The notes beneath the pieces are model-generated. The model did no database searches, was not told the DNA's origin, and was given only the letters and a program-made list of their open reading frames with translations. Shown in pieces: positions 25,106-33,339 of a DNA stretch of 44,918 nt. The position numbers and the translations under genes were made by a program. The first letter of the stretch is position 1, and every line of letters begins with the position of its first letter. The stretch covers positions 1 to 44,918 of the forward strand of contig JAJCYA010000064.1 of assembly GCA_029263095.1 (NCBI GenBank), in the 5' to 3' direction. The stretch is from Acidimicrobiia bacterium (GTDB taxonomy: Bacteria; Actinomycetota; Acidimicrobiia; Spongiisociales; UBA11373).

Positions 25106-26383
25106 CTAGATCGTTTCGTAGGCGGTTATTGCTGCGTCGAGGGTGTCAATCGCTGTGTCGAGCTCGTCCTCGGTAACGCATAGTGGCGGGATGAACCTGA
25201 TCACATTGCCATCCGGACCGCAGTTCAGGATGAGGAGCCGATTCTCTCTCGCGTGCTGTGAGAGGAATGCGAATGCCTCGGGATCGGGGTCGTTGGTGCC
25301 GGCCTTCACCAGCTCAATGCCGATCATGAGGCCAAGTCCCCGCACGTCTCCAATGGTCGGATGACTCTTTCGCATCTCTTCGAAACGCGCGAACGCGTGC
25401 TCGGACAACGCCGGCGTGCTCGGAATCAGATCGGCCAGGGCCTTCATGTTTGCTGCTGCAGCTGCGCATGCGACCGGGTTCCCGCCGAAAGTCGTGCCGT
25501 GGGATCCGGGCTCCCAGGCATCGAACACCTCAGCCGTGGCACCGATGGCCGATAGGGGGAGACCGTTTGCGATCGCCTTGCCCATGAGCAAGATGTCGGG
25601 CTTGACTTCATAGTGGTCGGAGGCGAACCAGGTTCCGGTGCGCCCGAATCCGGTTTGGATTTCGTCGTGGATCATGAGGATCCCGTGCTCCGCGCACAGA
25701 TCACCCAGTCGATTCATGAACCGCTGCGGAGCCGGGTAGTAGCCGCCCTCACCCTGGACCGGTTCTACGAGGAATGCCGCGATCTCTCCCGGTGTGATCT
25801 CGTGCTTGAGCATGAGGTCGAGCTCCAGCAGTGCGTGTTCCGTTGCCTCCTCCTCGGACATCCCCCATCTATAGGGATGTGGGAACGGTGTGATGAAGAC
25901 TGAGGGGAGGAGGGGGTGGTACCCCTGCCGGTACTTTGCCCTGGAGGTCGTATACGTGACCGATCCCATTGTCCGACCATGAAAAGCGCCGCGAAAGGCG
26001 ACTATTCCCTGGCGGCCGCTCACCTTGCGTGCCAGCTTGGTGCCTGCCTCAACTGCCTCTGCCCCTGAGTTCATGAAGAAGATCTTCTCGATGGAGTCGG
26101 GAGTCACCTCCAGGACATTCTCCGCTGCATTGACCAGGGAGTCGTATCGGAAGGCACCACCGGCGTGCCATACCTTGTCGATCTGATCCTTGGCGGCTGC
26201 AACGACGGCCGGGTGATTGTGGCCCGAGTTGACGACGGAGATACCGCAGGCGAAGTCGAGGTACCTTTCGCCCTCTACATCTGATACCCAGGCGCCTTCG
26301 GCGCCGACAATCTCGAGATCTGAGTCCCAAGTGATAACCGGGGCGTAGACGCGCTCATGGCGTTTTACGAGGCTGCTGCTCAT
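25106..26383 (-). CDS. gabT: Class III aminotransferase, 4-aminobutyrate type
   Basis: A 425-residue fold-type I PLP enzyme. FMNSGAEAVEAGTKLARK binds the phosphate, FRGAFHGRTMG carries the ring-stacking His, HDEIQTGFGRTG holds D240 for the pyridine nitrogen, and the PLP lysine is K269 in LLMGKAIANGLPLSAIG. The overall sequence is closest in feel to 4-aminobutyrate/5-aminovalerate aminotransferases. Acetylornithine and other omega-aminotransferases share these motifs. A ribosome binding site AGGAG precedes the ATG at good spacing. It is a single gene with no succinate-semialdehyde dehydrogenase beside it, so the gene symbol is tentative. Confidence 0.83.
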   Translation of the reverse strand: MSSSLVKRHERVYAPVITWDSDLEIVGAEGAWVSDVEGERYLDFACGISVVNSGHNHPAVVAAAKDQIDKVWHAGGAFRYDSLVNAAENVLEVTPDSIEKIFFMNSGAEAVEAGTKLARKVSGRQGIVAFRGAFHGRTMGSVTYTTSRAKYRQGYHPLLPSVFITPFPHPYRWGMSEEEATEHALLELDLMLKHEITPGEIAAFLVEPVQGEGGYYPAPQRFMNRLGDLCAEHGILMIHDEIQTGFGRTGTWFASDHYEVKPDILLMGKAIANGLPLSAIGATAEVFDAWEPGSHGTTFGGNPVACAAAAANMKALADLIPSTPALSEHAFARFEEMRKSHPTIGDVRGLGLMIGIELVKAGTNDPDPEAFAFLSQHARENRLLILNCGPDGNVIRFIPPLCVTEDELDTAIDTLDAAITAYETI

Positions 26384-26566
26384 GTTCTGCTCCTTTGTGA
26401 TAGTGATCCAACGGGAAGAGCGATCGGATCAGATCACGGTGCAGCGAATAGCTGCCTCCTGCTCTCGCGGGGGGTGAACCACAGCATGATGGAATAATGC
26501 CACTCTTTGACACTCTCTGAGGCGCGAATACGCAATTCGAAGCCGAGACCGCAAGGAGACCAAGCC

Positions 26567-27052
26567 ATGCCGACGTTTGACATCGTGTCCCAGGTGGATT
26601 TGCAGGAGGTCAGGAACGCGGTCGATCAAGCGATGCGAGAGCTTGTCAATCGATATGACTTCAAGGGAACCGGCACCTCTGTGGAGCTCAACGATGATGG
26701 GATCGTTCTGGAGTCCTCCACCGAGGAGCGGCTCAAGGCGGCCATCGACGTTCTCAAGGAGAAGCTGATTCGCCGCAAGGTGTCACTCAAGTCACTTTCC
26801 GGTGGCGAGCCGACTGAGGTGGGCGGGGGTAGATCACGCTCGCTGTTCACTTTGAACACGGGGATCGACGCCGACTCTGCACGTGAGCTCTCCAAGCTCA
26901 TCAGGGGCCTTGGCATGAAGGTGCAGGCCCAGATCAACGGCGACATTGTGAGAGTGTCGGGCAAGAAGAGGGACGATCTCCAGGCAGTCATCGCAGAAGT
27001 GAAGGCACTGGATCACAAGTTGCCCCTGCAATACGTGAACTTCCGCGATTAG
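26567..27052 (+). CDS. YajQ family nucleotide-binding protein
   Basis: A 161-residue protein with the full YajQ pattern: PTFDIVSQVDLQEVRNAVDQA at the start, NRYDFKGT, then a second half with GLGMKVQAQINGDIVRVSGKKRDDLQ and the ending LPLQYVNFRD. The fold is two ferredoxin-like domains that bind nucleic acid or nucleotides; in Xanthomonas a member binds cyclic di-GMP. The ATG at 26567 has AAGGAGA upstream, while the frame is open 20 codons further left without family similarity. It diverges from the aminotransferase gene and is probably monocistronic. Confidence 0.9.
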   Translation: MPTFDIVSQVDLQEVRNAVDQAMRELVNRYDFKGTGTSVELNDDGIVLESSTEERLKAAIDVLKEKLIRRKVSLKSLSGGEPTEVGGGRSRSLFTLNTGIDADSARELSKLIRGLGMKVQAQINGDIVRVSGKKRDDLQAVIAEVKALDHKLPLQYVNFRD

Positions 27053-27099
27053 ACATCGTCGCGTAGTCGGTGCAAGGTGCTCCTGGGATTGCTCTTTGC

Positions 27100-27807
27100 C
27101 TAGGCCAAGGAAATCCACGTTTGGTTTGCGGTCGCCACGACGGTCCCGGAATCGTCGATGAGTGCTGTGGCGGCATGGGACTTGCGGCCGCTCTCACTGA
27201 GGTTCCAGGCGATCGCCACATACCGCCGCTCCACCTCGATCGGTCTCGACACGACAGCCGCCATCCGTCCCAGTACAACCGGGTTTTCGGCTAGATCGCG
27301 GGCGTCGGCCCACGCTCCGGGACAGTCCAGAGCGGCCCAGACGAGGGGGGTGGCGAGGACGCCGCCGTCGTTGGGGAGCGAGGCATCCGGGATCCAGGGC
27401 GAGGCCACCAGCCCGGAGTCGGTGGGGCCCGGAAAGATCCGGAGACCATCATCCCGCTCGGTCCCGCACGTGAAGCAGGTGGGGAACTCGTGGCGGCGGT
27501 GGCCCAGGTATCGCAGCGATGCGGCCTCGGCCTCGTCCCACGTCGGGATCGCGGGTACTTCGGGCGGATCAAAGACGATCCGGCGAGCGGTGGCGACGAG
27601 AGTGTCGCCATCCGTCACCTCGATGGAGCCATGCTCATCACGCTCCACCCTCAACGGTGTCCCCAACGGCGGCGGGGTTCGAAGAGTGACTTCGGCTTCG
27701 CCCTCGATCCACTCGGATACCGCTCCGCAGGCGTAGCCGCCGTTGGCCGACCCGACCGGCCCGTTGAACCGACTTGGGATCGTGAGTACTTCACCGGGTG
27801 GGGTCAT
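27100..27807 (-). CDS. Hot-dog-fold thioesterase-like protein with CxxC motif
   Basis: A 235-residue protein. The start (PSRFNGPVGSANGGYACGAV) resembles the substrate helix entry of acyl-CoA thioesterase-like hot-dog proteins. The length suggests two hot-dog units, and the second half contains VLATPLVWAALDCPGAW. Between them is FPTCFTCGTERDDGLRIFPG, a CxxC followed by a Gly turn, which might bind zinc or be redox active. No catalytic Asp could be assigned with certainty. An ATG two codons upstream is possible, but GAGG is better spaced for the ATG at 27807. It is convergent with yajQ and follows the amino-acid ABC genes on the same strand. Confidence 0.65.
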   Translation of the reverse strand: MTPPGEVLTIPSRFNGPVGSANGGYACGAVSEWIEGEAEVTLRTPPPLGTPLRVERDEHGSIEVTDGDTLVATARRIVFDPPEVPAIPTWDEAEAASLRYLGHRRHEFPTCFTCGTERDDGLRIFPGPTDSGLVASPWIPDASLPNDGGVLATPLVWAALDCPGAWADARDLAENPVVLGRMAAVVSRPIEVERRYVAIAWNLSESGRKSHAATALIDDSGTVVATANQTWISLA

Positions 27808-27856
27808 GGTCATGACCTCGTCGGTTGAGGATTGGAGGCCGACGACCGGTTTCCTA

Positions 27857-28597
27857 TCACAGAACTTCGGCGAGGAAAGCCTGGGTGCGGGTGTGTCGGG
27901 GGTGGGCGATGACCTCGGCCGGGATGCCCTCCTCCACTATGACCCCCTCGTCCAGGAACAGGAGCCGGGTGCCCACCTCACGAGCAAAGCCCATCTCGTG
28001 CGTAACGACGACCATGGTCATGCCCTCCGACGCCAGATCCTGCATTACGCCGAGCACCTCGCCGATCAGCTCCGGATCCAGTGCCGATGTCACCTCGTCG
28101 AACAGCATCATCTTGGGTTGCATGGCCAGCGATCGGGCGATCGCCACTCGTTGTTGCTGACCTCCCGACAACTGTGACGGATGGGACTCCGTCTTGTCCG
28201 ACAGACCAACGTGTCCGAGTTGCTGGTGTGCCCGCTCCACCGCCTCCTCCTTGGAGAGCTTGAGCACCTTTATCAGCGCAAGCGTGATGTTTTCGGTGGC
28301 GGTGAGGTGGGGGAACAGATTGAACTGCTGGAATACCATCCCCATGTGGGTGCGGGCCTCATTGAGATTGGTCTGGATGTCGGTGAGGTCCATTCCATCG
28401 AAGAAGACCCTGCCTTCGGTCGGCTCTTCCAACAGATTGATGGATCGCAACAGGGTCGATTTCCCGGATCCGGAGGGTCCGATGAGCACGACAACCTCTT
28501 TGGGAACGATCTTCAGATCGATTCCGCGCAGGACGTGCAAGCCGCCAAACCACTTGTGGATGCCTTCGAGGCGGACCAGCGAGCCGTCGTCGTTCAT
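27857..28597 (-). CDS. Amino-acid ABC transporter ATP-binding protein (GlnQ type)
   Basis: A 246-residue ATPase of the polar amino-acid uptake family. Walker A is GPSGSGKST, the Q-loop is in [14 protein letters not shown] (a PAAT hallmark), the signature is [17 protein letters not shown], Walker B is [13 protein letters not shown] and the switch His is in [10 protein letters not shown]. The ATG at 28597 has AGGAG 4 bases upstream; a TTG at 28612 would begin upstream of that site. It follows the permease gene by 7 bases, so they form one operon. No substrate-binding protein gene is adjacent, so this pair must use one encoded elsewhere. Confidence 0.92.
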   Translation of the reverse strand: MNDDGSLVRLEGIHKWFGGLHVLRGIDLKIVPKEVVVLIGPSGSGKSTLLRSINLLEEPTEGRVFFDGMDLTDIQTNLNEARTHMGMVFQQFNLFPHLTATENITLALIKVLKLSKEEAVERAHQQLGHVGLSDKTESHPSQLSGGQQQRVAIARSLAMQPKMMLFDEVTSALDPELIGEVLGVMQDLASEGMTMVVVTHEMGFAREVGTRLLFLDEGVIVEEGIPAEVIAHPRHTRTQAFLAEVL

Positions 28598-28604
28598 GAG
28601 TCTC

Positions 28605-29921
28605 CTATCCAATCACACTCGTGAGGCCGCTCCGCAGGCGCCTCTCAACGATGGTCACGATCCCGATCATGGGGAGAGTGATTATCAGGTAACCGGCCGC
28701 CGCTCCCAACCAGGCGGTGGCGTCGAAACTCGACGCGTAGATGGTGCGTCCGATCCCGAGTAGCTCCTTCTGAGCGAGCGTGAGACCCAGCACCGAGATC
28801 AGCGACGTGTCCTTGATGAGGATGACGAACTCGTTGAGCAGTGGCGGGATGACTCGACGGATCGCCTGGGGGACGATCACGTAGCGCATCGACTGGAAGT
28901 AGGAGAGACCGAGGGTACGGGACGCCTCGATCTGCCCCCGTTCGAGCGACTGGATGCCGGCTCGGTACACCTCGGACGAGTAGGCGGCGAGGTTGAAACC
29001 CAACACCAGGATGGCGACCGTGTACATCGAAAGGTCGAGTCCCAGCGCCGGGACCAACCCGACGCCGGCGAACATGATCTGCCAGATGAGAGGCGTGCCG
29101 CGGAAGAAGTTGATGTATATGCGAGCCGGTGCACGGACGACGGCCCGCTTCGACATGGCGAACAACGCCACCACCAGTCCCAATCCAAACCCGAGTGCGG
29201 CGCCCGCCGCCGAGAGGACGAGGGTGTTCTGAGCACCCTTGATAAAGCTGGGGACGGAGGCGATCCGAATCAGGCCCCACACCAGACCTCCTCCGGCTCC
29301 GACCAGGGCGGCGTAAACGACCAAGCGAGGTCTCGTCTTTCGAAGCCAGGCATAGATACCGGCGAGCGTTGCGGCCACAACAGCCCAGGCCAGCATGAGT
29401 CCGGCGATCGACCCGATCGAATCGGTCACGGTGCCCCAGGCGAGTCCGGCCTTCTCTCCGATGAGCGAAATATTCAGGAAGTTGCGGGCGAAGCGATCGA
29501 CGTCCGTGGCCCGAAACCACAGCAGGAAACCGGCCAGCGCCATTACCTGGGAAGACAGCACTCCGCCGGCGATGACGGCCTCACGGGCAGACTTGTTCGG
29601 CATCCGCTTCCAGCTGGTGATTGCCGCTGCTGTTATCACTAATCCGACGAGCAGCGCGATCGTTGCCACCAGACCCAGCCCGTCGGACTTGAGACCCTCG
29701 GCGAGCGGGTCCGAAGGGGAGCACTCCAGGCGGGTGACCCCCTCGGGGCAGATTCCGGTCCACCCGTGGCTGGTGAGAACCGCGATGGCACCGATGATGT
29801 AGAACGAGAGAACTCCCGCTGCCGAGCCGAGGACGGCGCGCGACCAGGATGTCTGATTCTGTAGGAACCACCGAATACCCCGATCCGGTGGACTCAAGGT
29901 GTCGGGGGTCGTCGTGACCAT
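28605..29921 (-). CDS. Amino-acid ABC transporter permease with long N-terminal membrane extension
   Basis: A 438-residue permease, while typical GlnP/HisM-type permeases have 220-250 residues. The C-terminal 220 residues are the standard His/Glu/Gln/Arg permease: [34 protein letters not shown], and the coupling loop with [22 protein letters not shown]. The N-terminal half adds about four further helices and a loop with two cysteines ([14 protein letters not shown]) outside the membrane. The ATG at 29921 has GGGAG 5 bases upstream. AapM/AatM-like permeases also carry extensions, so this may be a variant of that group. It is followed by its ATPase; a binding protein is missing. Confidence 0.85.
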   Translation of the reverse strand: MVTTTPDTLSPPDRGIRWFLQNQTSWSRAVLGSAAGVLSFYIIGAIAVLTSHGWTGICPEGVTRLECSPSDPLAEGLKSDGLGLVATIALLVGLVITAAAITSWKRMPNKSAREAVIAGGVLSSQVMALAGFLLWFRATDVDRFARNFLNISLIGEKAGLAWGTVTDSIGSIAGLMLAWAVVAATLAGIYAWLRKTRPRLVVYAALVGAGGGLVWGLIRIASVPSFIKGAQNTLVLSAAGAALGFGLGLVVALFAMSKRAVVRAPARIYINFFRGTPLIWQIMFAGVGLVPALGLDLSMYTVAILVLGFNLAAYSSEVYRAGIQSLERGQIEASRTLGLSYFQSMRYVIVPQAIRRVIPPLLNEFVILIKDTSLISVLGLTLAQKELLGIGRTIYASSFDATAWLGAAAGYLIITLPMIGIVTIVERRLRSGLTSVIG

Positions 29922-30008
29922 GATTGCTCCCGGGGGTCGATCTCGGCCAGACACTACGGAGTGACCGGCTCCGGTGTCAGATCGGAGACCATGAGATACG
30001 GTGAGGGC

Positions 30009-30494
30009 ATGGCTCGCGACCCGTTTCTCCACCTTCTACGGGATCGCCGGGCCCGGTTCCACGCGGTACTCACCGATTTGGGTCTCTCCACTGACTCGGA
30101 CGACGACGTGACGAGCGATGTCGGGGGTGGCTGGACGCTTGGGGAGCACATGGTTCACATCGCAGCTTGGGAACGGCGCTACACCCGCCAGGTGACCGGT
30201 AGTCCCAAGAACCTCGGTTATCCATCCGCCTGGGAGAAGTTCAACGACGCCGTCTATTCGGAATGGCGGGGCGTCGAACCCGACGCGGCCCGCGCCGAGT
30301 ATTTGGCCGCTCATGTTGGGCTAGTTGCTGCCGTGTCGGCCCTGTCGCCGGAAGGTGATCCGGAGAGGCCGAAGCTGCTCGTGGGCTGGAATCTCGGCAT
30401 GGCACCGCGCCACTATCGGGAGCACGCCACGATCCTGCTCAAGCATGTCGGGCTCCACTCTCCGCCCCCGTGGCGGGGCCGGATAGTGGAGTAG
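30009..30494 (+). CDS. ClbS/DfsB-like four-helix-bundle protein (DinB superfamily)
   Basis: A 161-residue soluble helical protein. GWTLGEHMVHIAAWERRYTRQV is the conserved second helix of DinB/ClbS proteins, WEKFNDAVYSEWRG the third and MAPRHYREHATILLKHVG the last. The His in HMVHIAAWE and HYREHA sit where DinB-fold proteins bind metal. ClbS-type members protect against or modify genotoxins; others use bacillithiol or mycothiol. The start is uncertain: ATG codons at 29991 and 30009 both have weak ribosome binding sites. A repeat cluster follows directly after its stop. Confidence 0.62.
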   Translation: MARDPFLHLLRDRRARFHAVLTDLGLSTDSDDDVTSDVGGGWTLGEHMVHIAAWERRYTRQVTGSPKNLGYPSAWEKFNDAVYSEWRGVEPDAARAEYLAAHVGLVAAVSALSPEGDPERPKLLVGWNLGMAPRHYREHATILLKHVGLHSPPPWRGRIVE

Positions 30495-30498
30495 GGGA

Positions 30499-30570
30499 GG
30501 GTCGCCGGCTGTCGCCGTCTCCTGCGACCGGCAAGGGGTCGTCGGCTGCCGCCGCCTCCCGCAATTGGCA
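30499..30570. repeat. Dispersed GTCGTCGGCTG repeat, cluster 1 (two units)
   Basis: Two degenerate copies of a unit of about 34 bases, at 30499-30533 and 30537-30570, each run from GTCG(C/T)CGGCTG through CGCC to a terminal GGCA. The same unit occurs twice more near 35.4 kb. The following bases (GATCGCTGGTCGCTGGTC, 30581-30598) match the tail of that second cluster too. It fills the gap between two convergent genes. Confidence 0.65.
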
Positions 30571-30596
30571 AGACGGGTGGGATCGCTGGTCGCTGG

Positions 30597-32291
30597 TCAA
30601 GCCCCGTCGAGCAGCTCTCTTCGAATCTCGTCGGGGAGGTGGAACCAGCGAAGCCGTTCGAAGTCGTCTGTGATATCGGGTCGTCCCGGCTCGTCGTCCC
30701 CGGGTTGAGCGGTGAGCAGGATCCTCTCGCCCTCCGCTAGGTAGCCAACTAGTGCGTCCTCGCCCTCGGTCCTGCGATGATCCGGGTATTCGAGCCCCTC
30801 TGGTGTAAAGATCACATCGCGTAGGCTGAGGGGAACCGTCCCCCTTCCATCGACGTGGGTCCACAGCGCCGTCATTGGATCAAAGCGATACTCGGGAACC
30901 ATCCTCCAACCGTGATCGGCCACGAGGTGAACGGCGCGGAGGATGAATTTGAATACCTGCTCCGAAATGAAGTAGTTGAAATTGACCCGCACCCAGCCCG
31001 GTTTGATCCCCTCGCAACCCCGGGAGATCTCGCGCTCGTACTCCCGGCTCGTCTCAATATCGATACCGAGGAGGCGGTGTCCATAGGGACCGGCGCACGA
31101 GCAGCCACCCCTGCTCTGGACCCCAAACAGATCATTGAGCAGGGCGACGATGAAGTTGTGGTGGATTCGGAGATCCCCGTGTCGGATGACGAAGGAGACA
31201 ATCGACAGCCGATCGGCGTCGGGGTTGCCGAGGATCTCGATATTTGGGTTGGCCGACCAGGATTCGATGGCCCGTTTGATGAACGATTCCTCGCGCTCGC
31301 GTATCGCCTCGATTCCGACGCTTTCCTTGAGTGCAAAGGAGAGCCCCGCCCGGATGGAACCGATGATGCTGGGCGTGCCCCCTTCCTCCCGCTGCTCGAT
31401 GTCGTCGAGGTAGCGGTGTCCGTCGGGGTTTACAAAGGCGACGGTGCCTCCCCCCGGTACGGCTGGAACTCGATTGGTGAAGAGGTCCTTGCGTGCCACC
31501 AGGAGTCCCGGTGTTCCCGGGCCGCCGATCATCTTGTGTGGACTCACGAAGATGGCGTCCTTGTAGGACAGTGGCTCGGTGTCGGAGATCGGCGTCATCG
31601 AGATTCCGACGTAGGGAGCAGCAGCCGCCACGTCCCAGAACGACAGCGCTCCGTGGCGGTGGAGGAGCGAAGCTACCGCAGCCGTGTCGGTGGTGATCCC
31701 AGTCACGTTCGATGCGGCGGAGAAGCTTCCAATCTTTAGGGACCGATCGGCAAAGCGGGTCAGGGCTGCGTCGAGCGCCCCCAGGTCGACGTGTCCGTCT
31801 GAATCTTCGGGCACCACCACGATGTCGGCGATCGACTCTCGCCACGGCAGCTCGTTGCTGTGGTGCTCGAACGGACCGATGAACACGACCGGACGCTCGT
31901 CTGGGGGGATCTGGTCGATGAGCCCGTAGCGGTCGTCGAGCTTCTCGGGGATTCGGATGCCGAGAACCCTCGTCATCAGATCGATTGCACCGGTGGAACC
32001 GCTGCCGCAAAAGAGGATCGCGTGTTCGTCGGTGGCCTTGACACAGCGGCGGATGATTCCGCGAGCCTCCTCACGGAACCTGGTCGTCTGAAGTCCCGTC
32101 CCAGAGGACTCGGTGTGGGTGTTGGCATACAAGGGCAACACCTGGTTGCGGATGTAGTCCTCTACAAACGTGAGGGACCGTCCCGAAGCCGTGTAGTCGG
32201 CGTATGTGACCCGACGGGGACCAAACGGACCGTCGACGACATCATTCCGTCCGATGACTGACTCGCGGATAAATGTGAGGAGGTCACTCAT
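30597..32291 (-). CDS. Class V aminotransferase-fold PLP enzyme (cysteine-desulfurase-like)
   Basis: A 564-residue fold-type I enzyme, about 150 residues longer than SufS/NifS proteins. FIGPFEHHSNELPWRES holds the ring-stacking His, FWDVAAAAPYVGI carries D220 and the PLP lysine is K253 in FVSPHKMIGGPGTPG. A cysteine pair in SRGGCSCAGPYGHRLLG (C397, C399) sits where desulfurases keep the sulfur-accepting Cys. The last 130 residues (from about 430) form an extra domain without a family I recognise. Similar proteins are annotated only as class V aminotransferases. It could release sulfur or selenium from an amino acid, or act on another substrate. No Fe-S assembly genes are nearby. Confidence 0.8.
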   Translation of the reverse strand: MSDLLTFIRESVIGRNDVVDGPFGPRRVTYADYTASGRSLTFVEDYIRNQVLPLYANTHTESSGTGLQTTRFREEARGIIRRCVKATDEHAILFCGSGSTGAIDLMTRVLGIRIPEKLDDRYGLIDQIPPDERPVVFIGPFEHHSNELPWRESIADIVVVPEDSDGHVDLGALDAALTRFADRSLKIGSFSAASNVTGITTDTAAVASLLHRHGALSFWDVAAAAPYVGISMTPISDTEPLSYKDAIFVSPHKMIGGPGTPGLLVARKDLFTNRVPAVPGGGTVAFVNPDGHRYLDDIEQREEGGTPSIIGSIRAGLSFALKESVGIEAIREREESFIKRAIESWSANPNIEILGNPDADRLSIVSFVIRHGDLRIHHNFIVALLNDLFGVQSRGGCSCAGPYGHRLLGIDIETSREYEREISRGCEGIKPGWVRVNFNYFISEQVFKFILRAVHLVADHGWRMVPEYRFDPMTALWTHVDGRGTVPLSLRDVIFTPEGLEYPDHRRTEGEDALVGYLAEGERILLTAQPGDDEPGRPDITDDFERLRWFHLPDEIRRELLDGA

Positions 32292-32384
32292 GGTGAGTGG
32301 AGAGTAGTTAGGGACTGTGGCTGCCGGCCGGGTGTTCTCAGCGTCCGATCGTCGGTCTCCAACTGGTTTGGCCGTCGCTGGGAC

Positions 32385-33230
32385 CTAGAGGACGAGAACC
32401 GCTCCAATGGCGACAACGCTCACCGCGGCGGCGATGATGACGCGCTGAGCCGACGCACCGGCCCGGCCACGGGGCATCTTGTCCCAAGCGGCCGCGATCG
32501 ACGCACCCGCGACGAGACCTCCGAGGTGAGCCTCCCATGCGATGTTGGGGATGAGGAAGGGGAGACTCAGGTTGATCAGCAGCAGGAGCATCAGTTGTGA
32601 GAAGACGGCACTACCGGCCGGCGTGTGACGTTGCCGGTAGGTGGCCGCCAGCAGGGCCCCCATCAGGCCGAAGATCGCCCCTGATGCACCGACGGCCGGG
32701 TCGAGACGTCCGACCGCGTGGTACAGCGACCCCCCACCGAGGCCTGCGGCCAGGTAGAGCGCCCCAAAGGAGGCGGACCCGAAGCGACGTTCCAGCGCCG
32801 GACCGAACAGGAACAGCGCCCACATGTTGAACAGCACGTGGGTGAAGTTGGCATGGAGGAACATCGCGGTGAATACGCGCCAGATCTCTCCGTTGTCGAT
32901 TAGCGGTTTGTATTGCGCTGCGTTGACGAAGATTTCCCGTCCGGTTTCTGAATCGAGCCGACCGATCAGGAAGATCGCGACGTTGACGGCGATCAGGGCC
33001 CAGGTAACGGGCGTGGTCGCTCGGTCGACGTGACGGATGGTGCGGGCATCGATCACCCGGTTGCGCCCTACGGGCGTGGCGCATTCGGGGCACTTCTGGC
33101 CGACTGCGGCGTCCCGCGAGCATTCGACACAGATCGGGCGGCCGCACTCCGAGCAGGAGAGGCGTGTCGCCCTGCCCGGGTGGCGGTAGCAATAGGACGT
33201 GGAGGTCGTGTGCGAGCCGTGGTCGGTCAC
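32385..33230 (-). CDS. Rhomboid-family intramembrane serine protease with N-terminal zinc finger
   Basis: A 281-residue membrane protein. The first 55 residues are a B-box-like zinc finger with regularly spaced ligands (C14, H17, C26, C29, C34, C37, C47, C50). Six or seven transmembrane segments follow. The rhomboid signatures are HANFTHVLFNMWAL (His and Asn of the oxyanion region), GASGAIFG with the nucleophile S183, and WEAHLGGLVAG with the general base H235. The catalytic Ser-His dyad is intact. It would cut membrane proteins within the bilayer; the finger may recruit substrates or partners on the cytoplasmic side. It diverges from the acyl-CoA dehydrogenase gene. Confidence 0.9.
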   Translation of the reverse strand: MTDHGSHTTSTSYCYRHPGRATRLSCSECGRPICVECSRDAAVGQKCPECATPVGRNRVIDARTIRHVDRATTPVTWALIAVNVAIFLIGRLDSETGREIFVNAAQYKPLIDNGEIWRVFTAMFLHANFTHVLFNMWALFLFGPALERRFGSASFGALYLAAGLGGGSLYHAVGRLDPAVGASGAIFGLMGALLAATYRQRHTPAGSAVFSQLMLLLLINLSLPFLIPNIAWEAHLGGLVAGASIAAAWDKMPRGRAGASAQRVIIAAAVSVVAIGAVLVL

Positions 33231-33339
33231 CGGGCCACCCTACCGGCGGTCTCCGACAATCTCGGATCGGCGCGTCAGGCGTGTTGAACCACAGCGCGCC
33301 CTCGTAGACTCGCCGCACCGACACACTCGAGGAGACGCT

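Noticed and set aside
30855-31739. A 294-codon plus-strand frame opposite the class V aminotransferase-fold gene
   Set aside because: No recognisable domain, and the opposite strand has all PLP motifs; this is a GC-rich antisense shadow.
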